From Actinomadura luzonensis (GTDB lineage Bacteria; Actinomycetota; Actinomycetes; Streptosporangiales; Streptosporangiaceae): a DNA stretch of 64,000 bases. Shown here piece after piece: positions 23,843-32,164 of this stretch. How positions within the stretch are numbered: position 1 is the first letter of the stretch; each line of letters begins with the position of its first letter. The DNA is taken from assembly GCF_022664455.2 (NCBI RefSeq), contig NZ_JAKRKC020000002.1:1178001-1242000 (forward strand), given 5' to 3'. The translations under genes and the position numbers were made by a program. The notes under the pieces were generated by a model. It had not been told where the DNA came from, made no database searches, and saw nothing but the letters and a program-made list of their open reading frames with translations.

Positions 23843-25429
23843 GTGCGTCCGTCACCGGCACGGGGGACGAGCACGACCGTCCTGAACCGCCGCCAAGGCG
23901 TCATGCTGCGCCTGGTCGGCGCGGGTGTCATGCTGACCGTGATGGCCGACACCACGGCCACCACCCTGGCCGTCGGGGTGCTGCGGTACACGCCGGCGGG
24001 CGCCGGCATGCCGCTCGGCGACCTCGTCTGGCTGACCAGCGCGGCGTTCATCCCGATCGCGGCGCTGCTGGCCACGGCCGGCCGCTGGGCCGACCTGTTC
24101 GGCCGCCGCCGGGTGCTGGCCGTCGGCCTGGTGGTGTTCGTGCTCGGCGGCATCGCCACCGTCAGCGTGGACTCCTGGTCGCTCGTCCTCGGCGCCCGGG
24201 CCGTCCAGGGCGCGGGCGCCGCGGCGATGATCCCCGCCAGCCTCGGGCTGCTGCTCGGCGAGCTGCCGGAGCACGAGCGGCGCGGCGCGATCGCGCTGTG
24301 GAGCTCGGCCTCCGGGCTCGGCTGCCTGCTCATGCAGGCCGGCGGCGGCTGGCTGGCCGCCACCGTCGACTGGCGGGCGCTGTTCGTCCCCGACGTCGTC
24401 ATCGGCGTCGCGCTGCTGGTCGCCTGCGCCGCGCTGCCGCCGGGCCGGCGGGCCGCCGCCAAGGGCCTGCCGGACGTGCTCGGCGCGTGGCTGCTGGCCG
24501 CCGGCATCGCGGTCGTCGTCCTCGCCATCTCCAAGGCCATGGCCTGGGGGATGGACGTGGCCTGGCTCGGGCTGGCCGCCCTGCTGCTGATCGGCGGGGC
24601 GCTCGCCCAGGCCCGCCACCACCGGCTGCCCGCCATCGACCTCGCGCTGTGGCGCCGGCCCAGGTTCGTCTGGGGCTGGCTGGCCACCTGGGGGTTCGGG
24701 GCGCTGTCGTACGGGCTGCTGACCGTGCAGCCGCTCTACCTGCTCCACCTCGGCTACCCCATGCTCGAGGTGGCCATGTGGCTGACCCCCACGTCCGTGG
24801 CCGTCGTCGTGACGAGCTTCCTGGCCGGAAAGCTCGTCAAGCGGATCGGCGCCTACGGGCTCATCTACGCCGGGTCGCTGCTCTGCGGCGGCGCGTGCGT
24901 GCTCGTCCTGACCCAGGTCGGTCCCACCGTGTGGGGCCTGATCGCGAGCGTGGTCGTGGGCATGGGCGTCGGCGCGCTGGCGCCCGGCACCTCGGTCGCG
25001 ACCACCCTGGCCGCGCGCCCCCACCAGTACGCCTCCGCCGTCGGCGCGGCCACCATGGCCCGCATGGTCGGCGGGGCCGTCGGCGTCGCCGTCGTCTCGC
25101 TCGTCATCGACCACCCTGCCCTCATCGGCGGGTTCGGCGGCCTGGCCGGCGCGATCGCGATGTGCGTCGCCATCTCGGTGCTCATCGGCGCGCTGGCCCT
25201 CACCAAGATCACCCGGCTGCGGCCCGACCCCGGCGACGTCATGATCAAGGTGCCGCGCCGGATGCTGCTGGAGCTGCGCATGACCCTCGCCACCGTCGCG
25301 GCGGAGGCGGACGCGCTGCTGCCTGCCGAGACCCGCACCCTCCCCGCGAACCCCCCCAAGGACGCCGTCCCGCGGCAGCGGGCGGCCGAATCCGGCCCGC
25401 TCGCCGGCACCCGCGGGAATCCGAACTAG
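23843..25429 (+). CDS. MFS transporter, DHA2 (14-TM) drug exporter type
   Basis: 528 residues with about 14 hydrophobic segments. Motif A appears as GRWADLFGRRRVL after the second helix, and the motif-C-like GARAVQGAGAAAMIPASLG is typical of drug/H+ antiporters. The C-terminal ~70 residues are cytoplasmic. GTG 23843 has GGAGGTGA at 23831-23838. Located between two flavoenzymes, it most likely exports the product made by them, and would also give self-protection. Confidence 0.92.
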   Translation: MRPSPARGTSTTVLNRRQGVMLRLVGAGVMLTVMADTTATTLAVGVLRYTPAGAGMPLGDLVWLTSAAFIPIAALLATAGRWADLFGRRRVLAVGLVVFVLGGIATVSVDSWSLVLGARAVQGAGAAAMIPASLGLLLGELPEHERRGAIALWSSASGLGCLLMQAGGGWLAATVDWRALFVPDVVIGVALLVACAALPPGRRAAAKGLPDVLGAWLLAAGIAVVVLAISKAMAWGMDVAWLGLAALLLIGGALAQARHHRLPAIDLALWRRPRFVWGWLATWGFGALSYGLLTVQPLYLLHLGYPMLEVAMWLTPTSVAVVVTSFLAGKLVKRIGAYGLIYAGSLLCGGACVLVLTQVGPTVWGLIASVVVGMGVGALAPGTSVATTLAARPHQYASAVGAATMARMVGGAVGVAVVSLVIDHPALIGGFGGLAGAIAMCVAISVLIGALALTKITRLRPDPGDVMIKVPRRMLLELRMTLATVAAEADALLPAETRTLPANPPKDAVPRQRAAESGPLAGTRGNPN

Positions 25430-25458
25430 TTCCAGAACCACCAGAAGGGCTCCTCGTC

Positions 25459-26601
25459 ATGGCAACCACATCGTGCGACGTAGCCATCGTCGGCGCCGGT
25501 CTCGGCGGCTGCTTCCTCGCCCTCCTCCTGCGCCGCCGCGGGCACAACGTCGTCGTCATCGAACAGGGACCGTCCATCCCCAGCGCGGGCGCGGACTTCC
25601 TCAAGCCTCCCGGACTCCGGGTGCTGGCCCGGCACGGGCTGGCGGACCTCGTCGGGCGCCATGGCCTCAGGCGTGACCTCATCCGCTACTACCACGACGG
25701 CGACCCGATCCAGGACTGCCGCTTCCCCGGCGGCGGGTTCGTCATCCGCCCCTACCGGGAGCTGGTCGAGCTCATTTACACCTGCTGCGCGATGGAAGGC
25801 GTGGAGTTCTGGTTCGACGCCGGGATCGGCGACATCGCCGTCGGCGGGCGCGGGGTGGAGGAATTGACGCTGGCCGACGGACGCCGGCTGCGGGCGGGGG
25901 TGGTGATCGGCGCCGACGGCACCAGGTCGGCCGTGCGCCAGGCGCTCGGCATCGAGCAGGTGACGCTCCCGTACGAACGCTTGATCATGCGCGTGGCGAC
26001 CGTGCCGCTGACGCCCGGCGTCGCCCGCCTCAACCGGCTGTACTTCAGCTCCGAGGGCTGGCTCGCCTACTTCTACCCGCTCAGCCGGGAGCAGGCCAGG
26101 GTGTTCGTCGGCCTGCCGCCCGAGTGCGACCAGGAGGTCTTCCAGGACGGCATCCCGGCCCTGGTGGACGAGCTGAAGAAGTTCGTCAGCGAGAGCTCCG
26201 ACGTCTTCGACAGCCTCCAGCCCGCCACCTGGCAGCGGATCAAGGTCTCGGCCATGCGGGTGGCGGCCTACCACAGCGGCAACGCCGCCCTGCTGGGCTC
26301 GGCCGCCTTCGCCTGCCACCCCATGACCGGGATGGGGATGAGCTACACCCTGCGCGACGCGGAGATCCTGGCCGAGGTCATCTGCGCGGCCGGCGGCGAC
26401 CCCGAGCAGCTGGACCGCCTGATGCACGCCCGCTACGAGCCGCGCAGGGCGGCCCACCGCCGCCTGATCGACTACGGCGACGCCCTCGCCGCGACCTTCC
26501 ACGACCGTGACGCCTACCTCGCGGCCTTCCGCGAGGAGCTGCACACCCAGGGCGAGGACGCCGAGCCGCCCGCCCGCACGCCCGCCCTCCAGCTCATCTG
26601 A
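25459..26601 (+). CDS. FAD-dependent monooxygenase (PHBH/UbiH type)
   Basis: 380 residues. Dinucleotide-binding GAGLGG (near residue 12) with VVIEQG, the mid motif VVIGADGTRSAVRQ, and GSAAFACHPMTGMGMSYTLRDAEILAE near the C-terminus define the aromatic-hydroxylase-like flavoprotein monooxygenase family. It uses NAD(P)H and O2 to hydroxylate an aromatic or similar substrate in the cytoplasm. ATG 25459 lies 29 bases after the MFS stop, with AAGGG upstream. Last gene of the five-gene unit; the nested inverted repeat follows 11 bases after its stop. Confidence 0.92.
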   Translation: MATTSCDVAIVGAGLGGCFLALLLRRRGHNVVVIEQGPSIPSAGADFLKPPGLRVLARHGLADLVGRHGLRRDLIRYYHDGDPIQDCRFPGGGFVIRPYRELVELIYTCCAMEGVEFWFDAGIGDIAVGGRGVEELTLADGRRLRAGVVIGADGTRSAVRQALGIEQVTLPYERLIMRVATVPLTPGVARLNRLYFSSEGWLAYFYPLSREQARVFVGLPPECDQEVFQDGIPALVDELKKFVSESSDVFDSLQPATWQRIKVSAMRVAAYHSGNAALLGSAAFACHPMTGMGMSYTLRDAEILAEVICAAGGDPEQLDRLMHARYEPRRAAHRRLIDYGDALAATFHDRDAYLAAFREELHTQGEDAEPPARTPALQLI

Positions 26602-26612
26602 CCCCCAGGACC

Positions 26613-26712
26613 ACGACGCCCCCGCCGCTCGCCATTCCCACCGGAAGGCCGGCCCGCGCCACGCTACCCGCGTGGCGGGCAGCCCCGAACACCCAGGCGG
26701 CGGGGGCGTCGT
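26613..26712. terminator. Nested inverted repeats closing the flavoenzyme unit
   Basis: Outer arms ACGACGCCCCCGCCGC (26613-26628) and GCGGCGGGGGCGTCGT (26697-26712) are a perfect 16-bp inverted repeat separated by 68 bases. Inside sits a second perfect stem, CGCCACGC-TACCC-GCGTGGCG (26657-26677). The structure lies between convergent stops at 26601 and 26735, so a compound bidirectional terminator is likely. Confidence 0.7.
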
Positions 26713-26734
26713 CGTGCCCGCCCCGGCCCGGCCC

Positions 26735-27025
26735 TCACGCGGTGATGACCAGCTCCGTGCCGCCCAGGTCCTCGCTCACCTGGTGTCCCGCGCGGATCAG
26801 GACCGTGCGCAGCGCCAGCCTCACCGCCGTGCGCACCGTCGCGTACTTCACCAGGTGGTCCGCCGCGGTGCCCCACGCGACGATCACGCCGCGCGCGGGG
26901 TCGTGCCAGACGCCCAGCCCGCCGTCGGCCGACAGCAGGGACGGCTCGACGGTGAATCCCGCCTCCGTCAGCTCCCGGCGGATCACCCGTTCCAGGTCGG
27001 GGCCCGCGTTCGAGGCGTAGTCCAT
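26735..27025 (-). CDS. Small hypothetical protein
   Basis: About 96 residues, no domain I recognise. It has an N-terminal helix (GPDLERVIRRELTEAGF), a beta-rich middle (LGVWHDPARGVIVAWG) and a C-terminal helix (VRTAVRLALRTVLIRAGHQV); soluble. ATG 27025 or TTG 27031 may be the start and neither has a good Shine-Dalgarno. Third positions are G/C-rich, supporting coding. It is convergent with the flavoenzyme unit. Confidence 0.6.
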   Translation of the reverse strand: MDYASNAGPDLERVIRRELTEAGFTVEPSLLSADGGLGVWHDPARGVIVAWGTAADHLVKYATVRTAVRLALRTVLIRAGHQVSEDLGGTELVITA

Positions 27026-27134
27026 GCCCAACCGCTGCCCGTGGCGGGCGGGCGCGAACGCCGGGTGAGGCGGGTGTCCCGCGCGGGCATGGACGTTGTG
27101 TCCCCCGGGCCACGGCCACCCCCCGGGGGCGCGC

Positions 27135-28145
27135 TCAGCGGCCGTCGAGGCGGTCCGCCGCGTCGCCGTAGACGTCCGGGCTGCGGTCGGCCGCCTCCAC
27201 GAAGTCGCGCGGGAAGCCGAGCCGGAACTCCACCGCCGACTCCAGCCGCCGCACCGCCTCCTCCGGCAGCTCCAGCCCGCACGCCCCCAGGTTCTCGGCG
27301 AGCTGGGCGGCCCGGCTCACGCCGACGATCGGATGCGTGCCGCGCCGGAGCGCCCAGGCCAGCGCCACCTGGGCCGCCGGCACGCCCAGCCCGGCCGCGA
27401 CCTCGGCCGTCACCCTCGCCATCGTGCGCTCCCGCTCGCCCAGCGACCCGGGGGAGACGCGCGAGGCGGGCGCGCCGGGGTCGTTGTAGCGGCCGGACAG
27501 GACGCCGCGCTCCAGCGTCCCCCACGCCGCCACGCTCATCCCGTACGCCTGCGCCATCGGCAGCAGCTCCCGCTCCACGTCGCGCGACAGCAGGCTGTAG
27601 GGCACCTGGAGCCCGGCGAACGGCGTCCAGCCGCGCCACTCCGCCAGCGTGTTCGCCCGGCTCACCACCCACGCCGGGGCGTCGGAGACCCCCACGTAGA
27701 GGACCTTGCCCGCGGCGACCAGGTCGTCCAGCGCCCGCATCGTCTCCTCGACCGGCGTGTGCCGGTCCCACACGTGCACCCACAGCAGGTCCACGTAGCC
27801 GGTGCGCAGCCGCCGCAGGCTCCGCTCCAGCGAGGCGACCAGGTTCTTGCGGTGGTTGCCCGCCGCGTTGGGGTCGGCGCGGTCGCGGGTGGCGGTGTAC
27901 TTGGTGGCCAGCACGAACCGGTCGCGCCGGCCGGTCAGGAGCTCGCCGACGACCTCCTCGCTGGGGCCGTACATGGAGGCGGTGTCCACGACGTTGCCGC
28001 CGGCGTCGGCGTAGACGTCCAGCACCTCCCGTGTCTCCGGCGTGACGGCGCGGAACGTCATCGCGCCGAGGAACAGCTCCGACACCCGCAGCCCGGTGCG
28101 GCCGAGCAGCCGGTAACGCATGCCCGTGCTCATGCCCGTGCTCAC
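27135..28145 (-). CDS. Aldo/keto reductase
   Basis: 336 residues, (alpha/beta)8-barrel. Catalytic residues are Asp54 and Tyr59 (VDTASMYG), Lys in LATKYT and His in WVHVWDR; the C-terminal GVSRAAQLAENL binds NADPH phosphate. It reduces carbonyl compounds. GTG 28145 overlaps the FMN-reductase stop (GTGA), which fixes the start despite two in-frame ATGs at 28133 and 28121 produced by a short ATGAGCACGGGC repeat. It forms a two-gene operon with the FMN reductase. Confidence 0.92.
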   Translation of the reverse strand: MSTGMSTGMRYRLLGRTGLRVSELFLGAMTFRAVTPETREVLDVYADAGGNVVDTASMYGPSEEVVGELLTGRRDRFVLATKYTATRDRADPNAAGNHRKNLVASLERSLRRLRTGYVDLLWVHVWDRHTPVEETMRALDDLVAAGKVLYVGVSDAPAWVVSRANTLAEWRGWTPFAGLQVPYSLLSRDVERELLPMAQAYGMSVAAWGTLERGVLSGRYNDPGAPASRVSPGSLGERERTMARVTAEVAAGLGVPAAQVALAWALRRGTHPIVGVSRAAQLAENLGACGLELPEEAVRRLESAVEFRLGFPRDFVEAADRSPDVYGDAADRLDGR

Positions 28146-28738
28146 GCCACGTACGGGGTGGCGGCGCGGGCGTCGCGCAGCACCCGGCTCCACCAGCCGA
28201 GCTGGTCCAGCAGCGCCTTGGCCGCCGCCTCGGGGCCCGCCGGCTCCAGCAGCCGGCCCTCGCCGTCGAAGCGCGCCCAGGGCTGGTCGAAGGTGATCGT
28301 GTGGCGGATCGTCACCGCGTGCAGCTCGGCGAAGACCTGCCGCAGGTGCTCGGCCGCGCGCACGCCGCCGCCGAAGCCGCCGTAGGAGATCAGCGCCACC
28401 GGCTTGGCCTGCCACTCGGTGGGATGCCAGTCGAGGAGCTGCTTCAGTGCGGCCGGATAGCTGTGGTTGTACTCCGGCGTCACGACCGCGAAGGCGTCGG
28501 CGGCGGCCAGCCGCGCCGACAGGCCGCGCAGCTCCTCCGGCCGGGCGGCCACGTCGAACAGGTGCTCCGCCGACGGCGGCAGCGCGGCGGGCAGCGGGTG
28601 GCCGGCCAGGTCCACCACGTCCAGGCCGAACAGGCCGTGCCGCCGGGCCTGGCCTGCGAACCAGGACGAGATCGTGGGGCCGAAGCGGCCGTCCCGGACG
28701 CTGCCGGTGATCAGGGCGAGTCTCATGGTGTCCGTCAT
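28142..28738 (-). CDS. NADPH-dependent FMN reductase family flavoprotein
   Basis: 198 residues, flavodoxin-like. FMN-binding GSVRDGRFG near the N-terminus and TPEYNHSYPAALKQLLDW are diagnostic. These enzymes reduce FMN, quinones or azo compounds. ATG 28738. Its stop overlaps the aldo/keto reductase start, and the divergent HTH regulator begins 102 bases away, so the pair is probably controlled by that regulator. Confidence 0.9.
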   Translation of the reverse strand: MTDTMRLALITGSVRDGRFGPTISSWFAGQARRHGLFGLDVVDLAGHPLPAALPPSAEHLFDVAARPEELRGLSARLAAADAFAVVTPEYNHSYPAALKQLLDWHPTEWQAKPVALISYGGFGGGVRAAEHLRQVFAELHAVTIRHTITFDQPWARFDGEGRLLEPAGPEAAAKALLDQLGWWSRVLRDARAATPYVA

Positions 28739-28788
28739 GGCCGCCAATCTGCCGCCCGGCGCCCGGGCGAGGGAGGCCGGGCCGAGAC

Positions 28789-28805
28789 TGGCCCTGGCAG
28801 GGCCA
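28789..28805. promoter_or_regulatory. 7-3-7 dyad between the regulator and the reductase operon
   Basis: TGGCCCT-GGC-AGGGCCA is a perfect inverted repeat, 36 bases from the regulator GTG and 50 from the FMN reductase ATG. It is a reasonable binding site for the adjacent HTH protein. Confidence 0.5.
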
Positions 28806-28827
28806 CGATGACGGCGGCCGGCGCCCG

Positions 28828-28841
28828 TAGACTCGCCCGGG
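28828..28841 (+). promoter_or_regulatory. -10 element of a leaderless transcript
   Basis: TAGACT (28828-28833) is seven bases before the regulator's GTG (28841). The expected start of transcription coincides with the start codon and there is no Shine-Dalgarno, a pattern common in actinomycetes. Confidence 0.5.
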
Positions 28842-29701
28842 TGAGCGACAACGAGCTGGGGGCGTACCTGCGGGCGCGCCGCGAGGCGGTCCGGCCGTCC
28901 GACGTGGGGCTGCCCGACGGGCCGCGCCGGCGCACGCCGGGGCTGCGCAGGTCGGAGCTGGCGACGCTGGCCGGGGTCAGCGTCGAATACCTCACCAGGC
29001 TGGAGCAGGGGCGCGACCGCCACCCGTCGATGCAGGTGCTCGGCGCGCTCGGCGACGCCCTGCGCATGACCCCCGAGGAACGCGTCCACCTGCGCAACCT
29101 CGCCAAGATCAGCAGCGGCGCGTACGCGATGTGCCCCAGCGCCGAGCAGTTCCCCGCCCGCACCGTGCGGGCGGGCGTGCGGGCCGTGCTCGACCGGCTG
29201 GAGCCCACGCCCGCCGCGCTGCTCAACCGGCTCGGCGAGGTGGTCGCGCACACCGCCGGGTTCGGGCGGCTGTACGGCCCGCTCGGGCTGCCGGCCGCCG
29301 GCGACCCGCCCAACCTGCACCGCTACGTCTTCACCGACGTGCGCGCCAGGATCGCCTACCCCGAATGGGACCGCGTCGCCGACGAGCACGCCGCCGCGCT
29401 GCGGCTGGAGGCCGGCCAGGGCGACCGGTTCGCCGCCGAGCTGGCCGAGGAGCTGGAGTTCGCGGCGGGCGAGGCGTTCGCCGAGCGCATGGCCCGGCCG
29501 CCCGCGCCGCCGCGCCCCGCGCCCGTGCAGCGGCTCGCGCACCCGGAGGCGGGGGAGCTGCGGCTGGCCCGCGAGTGGCTCGACGTCGACGGCGGGGAGC
29601 AGCGCCTCGTCGTGTTCCTGCCCGCCGACGCCGCCACCGCCGCCGCCCTCGAGCGGCTCGCCGGCCGCCGGCCGGGCGCGCTGCGCGCCGTCACCGCCTG
29701 A
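28841..29701 (+). CDS. HTH transcriptional regulator with MmyB-type ligand-binding domain
   Basis: 286 residues. An XRE helix-turn-helix (about residues 5-75) contains TPGLRRSELATLAGVSVEYLTRLEQGRD, followed by the MmyB-like domain with LNRLGEVVAHTAGFGRLYG and the tail LFLP-type end (VVFLPADA). Such regulators usually repress a divergent oxidoreductase operon; here that is the FMN reductase-aldo/keto reductase pair. GTG 28841 looks leaderless. MmyB-like domains bind hydrophobic ligands in solved members. Convergent with the pentapeptide-repeat gene, 11 bases apart. Confidence 0.92.
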   Translation: MSDNELGAYLRARREAVRPSDVGLPDGPRRRTPGLRRSELATLAGVSVEYLTRLEQGRDRHPSMQVLGALGDALRMTPEERVHLRNLAKISSGAYAMCPSAEQFPARTVRAGVRAVLDRLEPTPAALLNRLGEVVAHTAGFGRLYGPLGLPAAGDPPNLHRYVFTDVRARIAYPEWDRVADEHAAALRLEAGQGDRFAAELAEELEFAAGEAFAERMARPPAPPRPAPVQRLAHPEAGELRLAREWLDVDGGEQRLVVFLPADAATAAALERLAGRRPGALRAVTA

Positions 29702-29712
29702 GCGGCCCGCCC

Positions 29713-30321
29713 CTACGCGCGCACGACCAGGCCCAGGGCGGTCGCGACGGCGATCGCCTGCACCGGGTCGATGATCGCGCCCTTGAGCGTCACCTCGGCC
29801 GGGTCGAGCCCGCCGAGGTCGCTGCCGCGCAGGTCGCACTTGGTGAGGTCGGCCCCGCGCAGCCACGCCCCCGACAGGTCGCAGCGGCGCAGCGTCGCGC
29901 CCGTCAGCCGGGCGCCGCCGAGGTCCGCCTCGCGCAGCCGCACCCCGCCGATCGTGCTGCCCTTCAGGTCGCTGTCCTGGAGCTGCGCGTACGACCAGTC
30001 GCCGCCGGTCACCTTGAGCAGCCCGAACGTGCACGACTCGAACACGCCGCCGACCACCTTGCAGCCGGTGAACGTCGCGTCGAAGAACGAACAGCGGATG
30101 AAGTGGCAGTTGAGGAAGCTCGCGTCGGTGTGCTCGGAGACGTTGAAGCGCACGTTGCCGAACGTGCACTCCTCGAACGACGCGCCGTGGTCGACCAGCT
30201 CCGTCATGTCCACGTCCTGGAACAGCACGCGCCGGAACTCCTCGCCCGCCAGCTCCAGCACGTCCCAGTCGGCCGCCCCGATCGTCCGCTCCACCGGGTA
30301 CGCCGTTCTCCTGTTGGCCAT
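29713..30321 (-). CDS. Pentapeptide-repeat protein
   Basis: 202 residues. From about residue 35 to 180 the chain follows the A(D/N)LXX rhythm: ADLGGARLTGATLRRCDLSGAWLRGADLTKCDLRGSDL, with Phe/Leu at the central positions (given here in part), folding as a right-handed four-sided beta-helix. MfpA and Qnr, which mimic DNA and protect gyrase from quinolones, share the fold, but most members have unknown roles. No signal or membrane segment. ATG 30321; followed after 17 bases by the antiporter gene stop. Confidence 0.88.
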   Translation of the reverse strand: MANRRTAYPVERTIGAADWDVLELAGEEFRRVLFQDVDMTELVDHGASFEECTFGNVRFNVSEHTDASFLNCHFIRCSFFDATFTGCKVVGGVFESCTFGLLKVTGGDWSYAQLQDSDLKGSTIGGVRLREADLGGARLTGATLRRCDLSGAWLRGADLTKCDLRGSDLGGLDPAEVTLKGAIIDPVQAIAVATALGLVVRA

Positions 30322-30338
30322 GCGAACAAACTAGCGGA

Positions 30339-31499
30339 TCAGGCCCGTTTCGCGATGGCCGTGATGAACGGCTGCACCAGCTTGGCCGCGAGCGGGCCGA
30401 ACGCCGCCAGGATGAGCACGTACGCCGCCGCCAGCGCCCCCAGGTCGGGGTGCGCGCCCGCGCCGACCGCGAGCCCGGCGATGACGATGTTGAACTCGCC
30501 GCGCGGGATGAGCGCGATGCCCGCCCGCGCCTGGCCGGCCTTGCCGATGCCCGCCCGGCGGGCCGCGTACGCGCCGGTCAGCAGCTTGGTCACCATGCTG
30601 GCCAGCGCCAGCAGCGCGGCCAGCCCGGCCACCGGCAGGATCTTCGCCGGGTCGGTCTGCAGGCCGAAGAAGACGAAGAACACCGCCGCGAACAGGTCCC
30701 GCAGCGGCGCCAGCAGCGCCTGCGCGTCCTCGGCCAGCTCGCCCGACAGGGCGATCCCGACGAGGAACGCGCCCACCGCCGCCGACACCTGGAGCTGCTG
30801 CGCCAGCCCGGCGACCAGCAGCGCCAGCCCGACCACCTTCAGCAGCAGCACCTCGGAGTTCGGGCTGGAGACGAACGCCTCGATGAAGCGCCCGAACCGC
30901 AGCGCCACGACCAGCACGACGCTCACCGTCACTAGCGCGATGCCGACCGCGACGGCGCCGCTGAGCAGGCTCAGCCCGGCCAGCATGGTGGTCAGCACCG
31001 GCAGGTAGATCGCCATCGTCAGGTCCTCGAAGACCAGCAGCGACAGCACGGTCGGCGTCTCCCTGTTGCCGATCCAGCCGAGGTCCGACAGCACCTTGGC
31101 GGTGATGCCGGAGGAGGTGGCGTAGGTGACGCCCGCCATCGCCACGGCGGCGACCGGGCCCCAGCCGAGCAGCAGCGCGCAGATCGCGCCCGGCGCGGCG
31201 TTGAGCACCAGGTCCACGAGGCCGGCGCGGGCGTTGCCGGTCAGGCTCGTCACCAGCTCGTCGGCGTTGTACTCCAGGCCCAGGGTGAGCAGCAGCAGCA
31301 CGACGCCCAGCTCGGCGCCGACGGAGATGAACTCCTCGCTGGTCGCCAGCGGCAGCACGCCGCCCGTCCCGAACGCCAGGCCGGCGATCAGGTAGAGGGG
31401 GATGGGGGAGATGCCGACGCGCAGCGCGAGCGCGCCGAGCACCCCGAGACCGAGAAGGACCGCACCGAACTCCAGGAAGAGGATCGCGGTTTCGTGCAA
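30339..31499 (-). CDS. Cation/proton antiporter, CPA2 family (KhtU/KefB-like)
   Basis: 386 residues with 12-13 hydrophobic segments and no cytosolic RCK domain. CPA2 features include LLLLTLGLEYNADEL, the GVTYATSSGITAKVL helix, LLVFEDLTMAIYLPVL and RGEFNIVI. With the RCK_C subunit just upstream it resembles KhtTU, a K+/H+ antiporter that expels potassium and guards pH. TTG 31499 seems to be the start because the family begins (M)HETAILFLE; GGGTAGGG lies eight bases upstream, inside the end of the regulatory subunit gene. Confidence 0.9.
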   Translation of the reverse strand: MHETAILFLEFGAVLLGLGVLGALALRVGISPIPLYLIAGLAFGTGGVLPLATSEEFISVGAELGVVLLLLTLGLEYNADELVTSLTGNARAGLVDLVLNAAPGAICALLLGWGPVAAVAMAGVTYATSSGITAKVLSDLGWIGNRETPTVLSLLVFEDLTMAIYLPVLTTMLAGLSLLSGAVAVGIALVTVSVVLVVALRFGRFIEAFVSSPNSEVLLLKVVGLALLVAGLAQQLQVSAAVGAFLVGIALSGELAEDAQALLAPLRDLFAAVFFVFFGLQTDPAKILPVAGLAALLALASMVTKLLTGAYAARRAGIGKAGQARAGIALIPRGEFNIVIAGLAVGAGAHPDLGALAAAYVLILAAFGPLAAKLVQPFITAIAKRA

Positions 31500-31509
31500 A
31501 CCCGCGGCC

Positions 31510-32001
31510 CTACCCTTGTGCCAGGATGTCGGCCACCTCGGAGGTGCTGTCCTCGCTGCCCACGACCACCACGACGTCGCCCGCCCGGAAGACGAACTCC
31601 GGGCCGGGGCTGGCGAACACCTGGCCGCCGCGCGCGACGGCCACGATGGAGGCGCTGGTGCGGGTGCGCACCCGGGCCTCGCCCATGGGGCGGCCCGCGT
31701 ACGGGGAGCCGTCGGGGATCGGCAGCTGCACGCTGACCAGGCCCTCGACCTGCTGGTGGAGCTGGTTGAGCCGCTGCACGATGCGCGGCGCGCCGAGGAG
31801 CTCGGCCAGGGCGTCGGCTTCCTCGTCGTTCAGCTTGACCGTCTGGCAGGCGCGGTCGGGATCGTCCTTGTCGTAGATCACCAGGTCACGGCGACCCGTC
31901 CGGTGCGACACGACGCCCACGCGCTGGCCCGCGCGGGTGGTGAAGTCGTGTCTCAGCCCGATTCCCGGCAGCGCTGTCTGCTCGACCTCCACCTGTCCCA
32001 C
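31510..32001 (-). CDS. Antiporter regulatory subunit with RCK_C/TrkA-C domain (KhtT-like)
   Basis: 163 residues. The first ~75 residues have the KhtT N-domain (TALPGIGLRHDFTTRAGQRVGVV, IYDKDDPD), and residues ~85-160 are an RCK_C domain (VRTRTSASIVAVARGG, FRAGDVVVVVGSED). In Bacillus KhtT, the RCK_C dimer binds nucleotides such as c-di-AMP and gates KhtU. GTG 32001. The gene ends 11 bases before the antiporter start, so they are co-translated. Confidence 0.9.
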   Translation of the reverse strand: MGQVEVEQTALPGIGLRHDFTTRAGQRVGVVSHRTGRRDLVIYDKDDPDRACQTVKLNDEEADALAELLGAPRIVQRLNQLHQQVEGLVSVQLPIPDGSPYAGRPMGEARVRTRTSASIVAVARGGQVFASPGPEFVFRAGDVVVVVGSEDSTSEVADILAQG

Positions 32002-32164
32002 CCGTTCAGATCCGTATATTTCCGGACAACCCTACCAATCGCGCGCCCCCTCGCGCCCCGCCCTCGCGGGTGGCAGGACGTGCGGGGACGTGGAAAGGTT
32101 GGGGGTGACGTCCGGCGATCGAGCAGTCCGCACGACGAGCCTGAGCCGAGGAAGCAGCACGCCC

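Noticed and set aside
26801..27031. TTG start six bases upstream of the ATG for the small hypothetical gene
   Set aside because: Neither start has a ribosome site; ATG 27025 was taken as the simpler choice.
29713..30321. Calling the pentapeptide-repeat protein Qnr/MfpA
   Set aside because: The repeat fold alone does not show gyrase mimicry, and the residues specific to MfpA or Qnr were not recognised.
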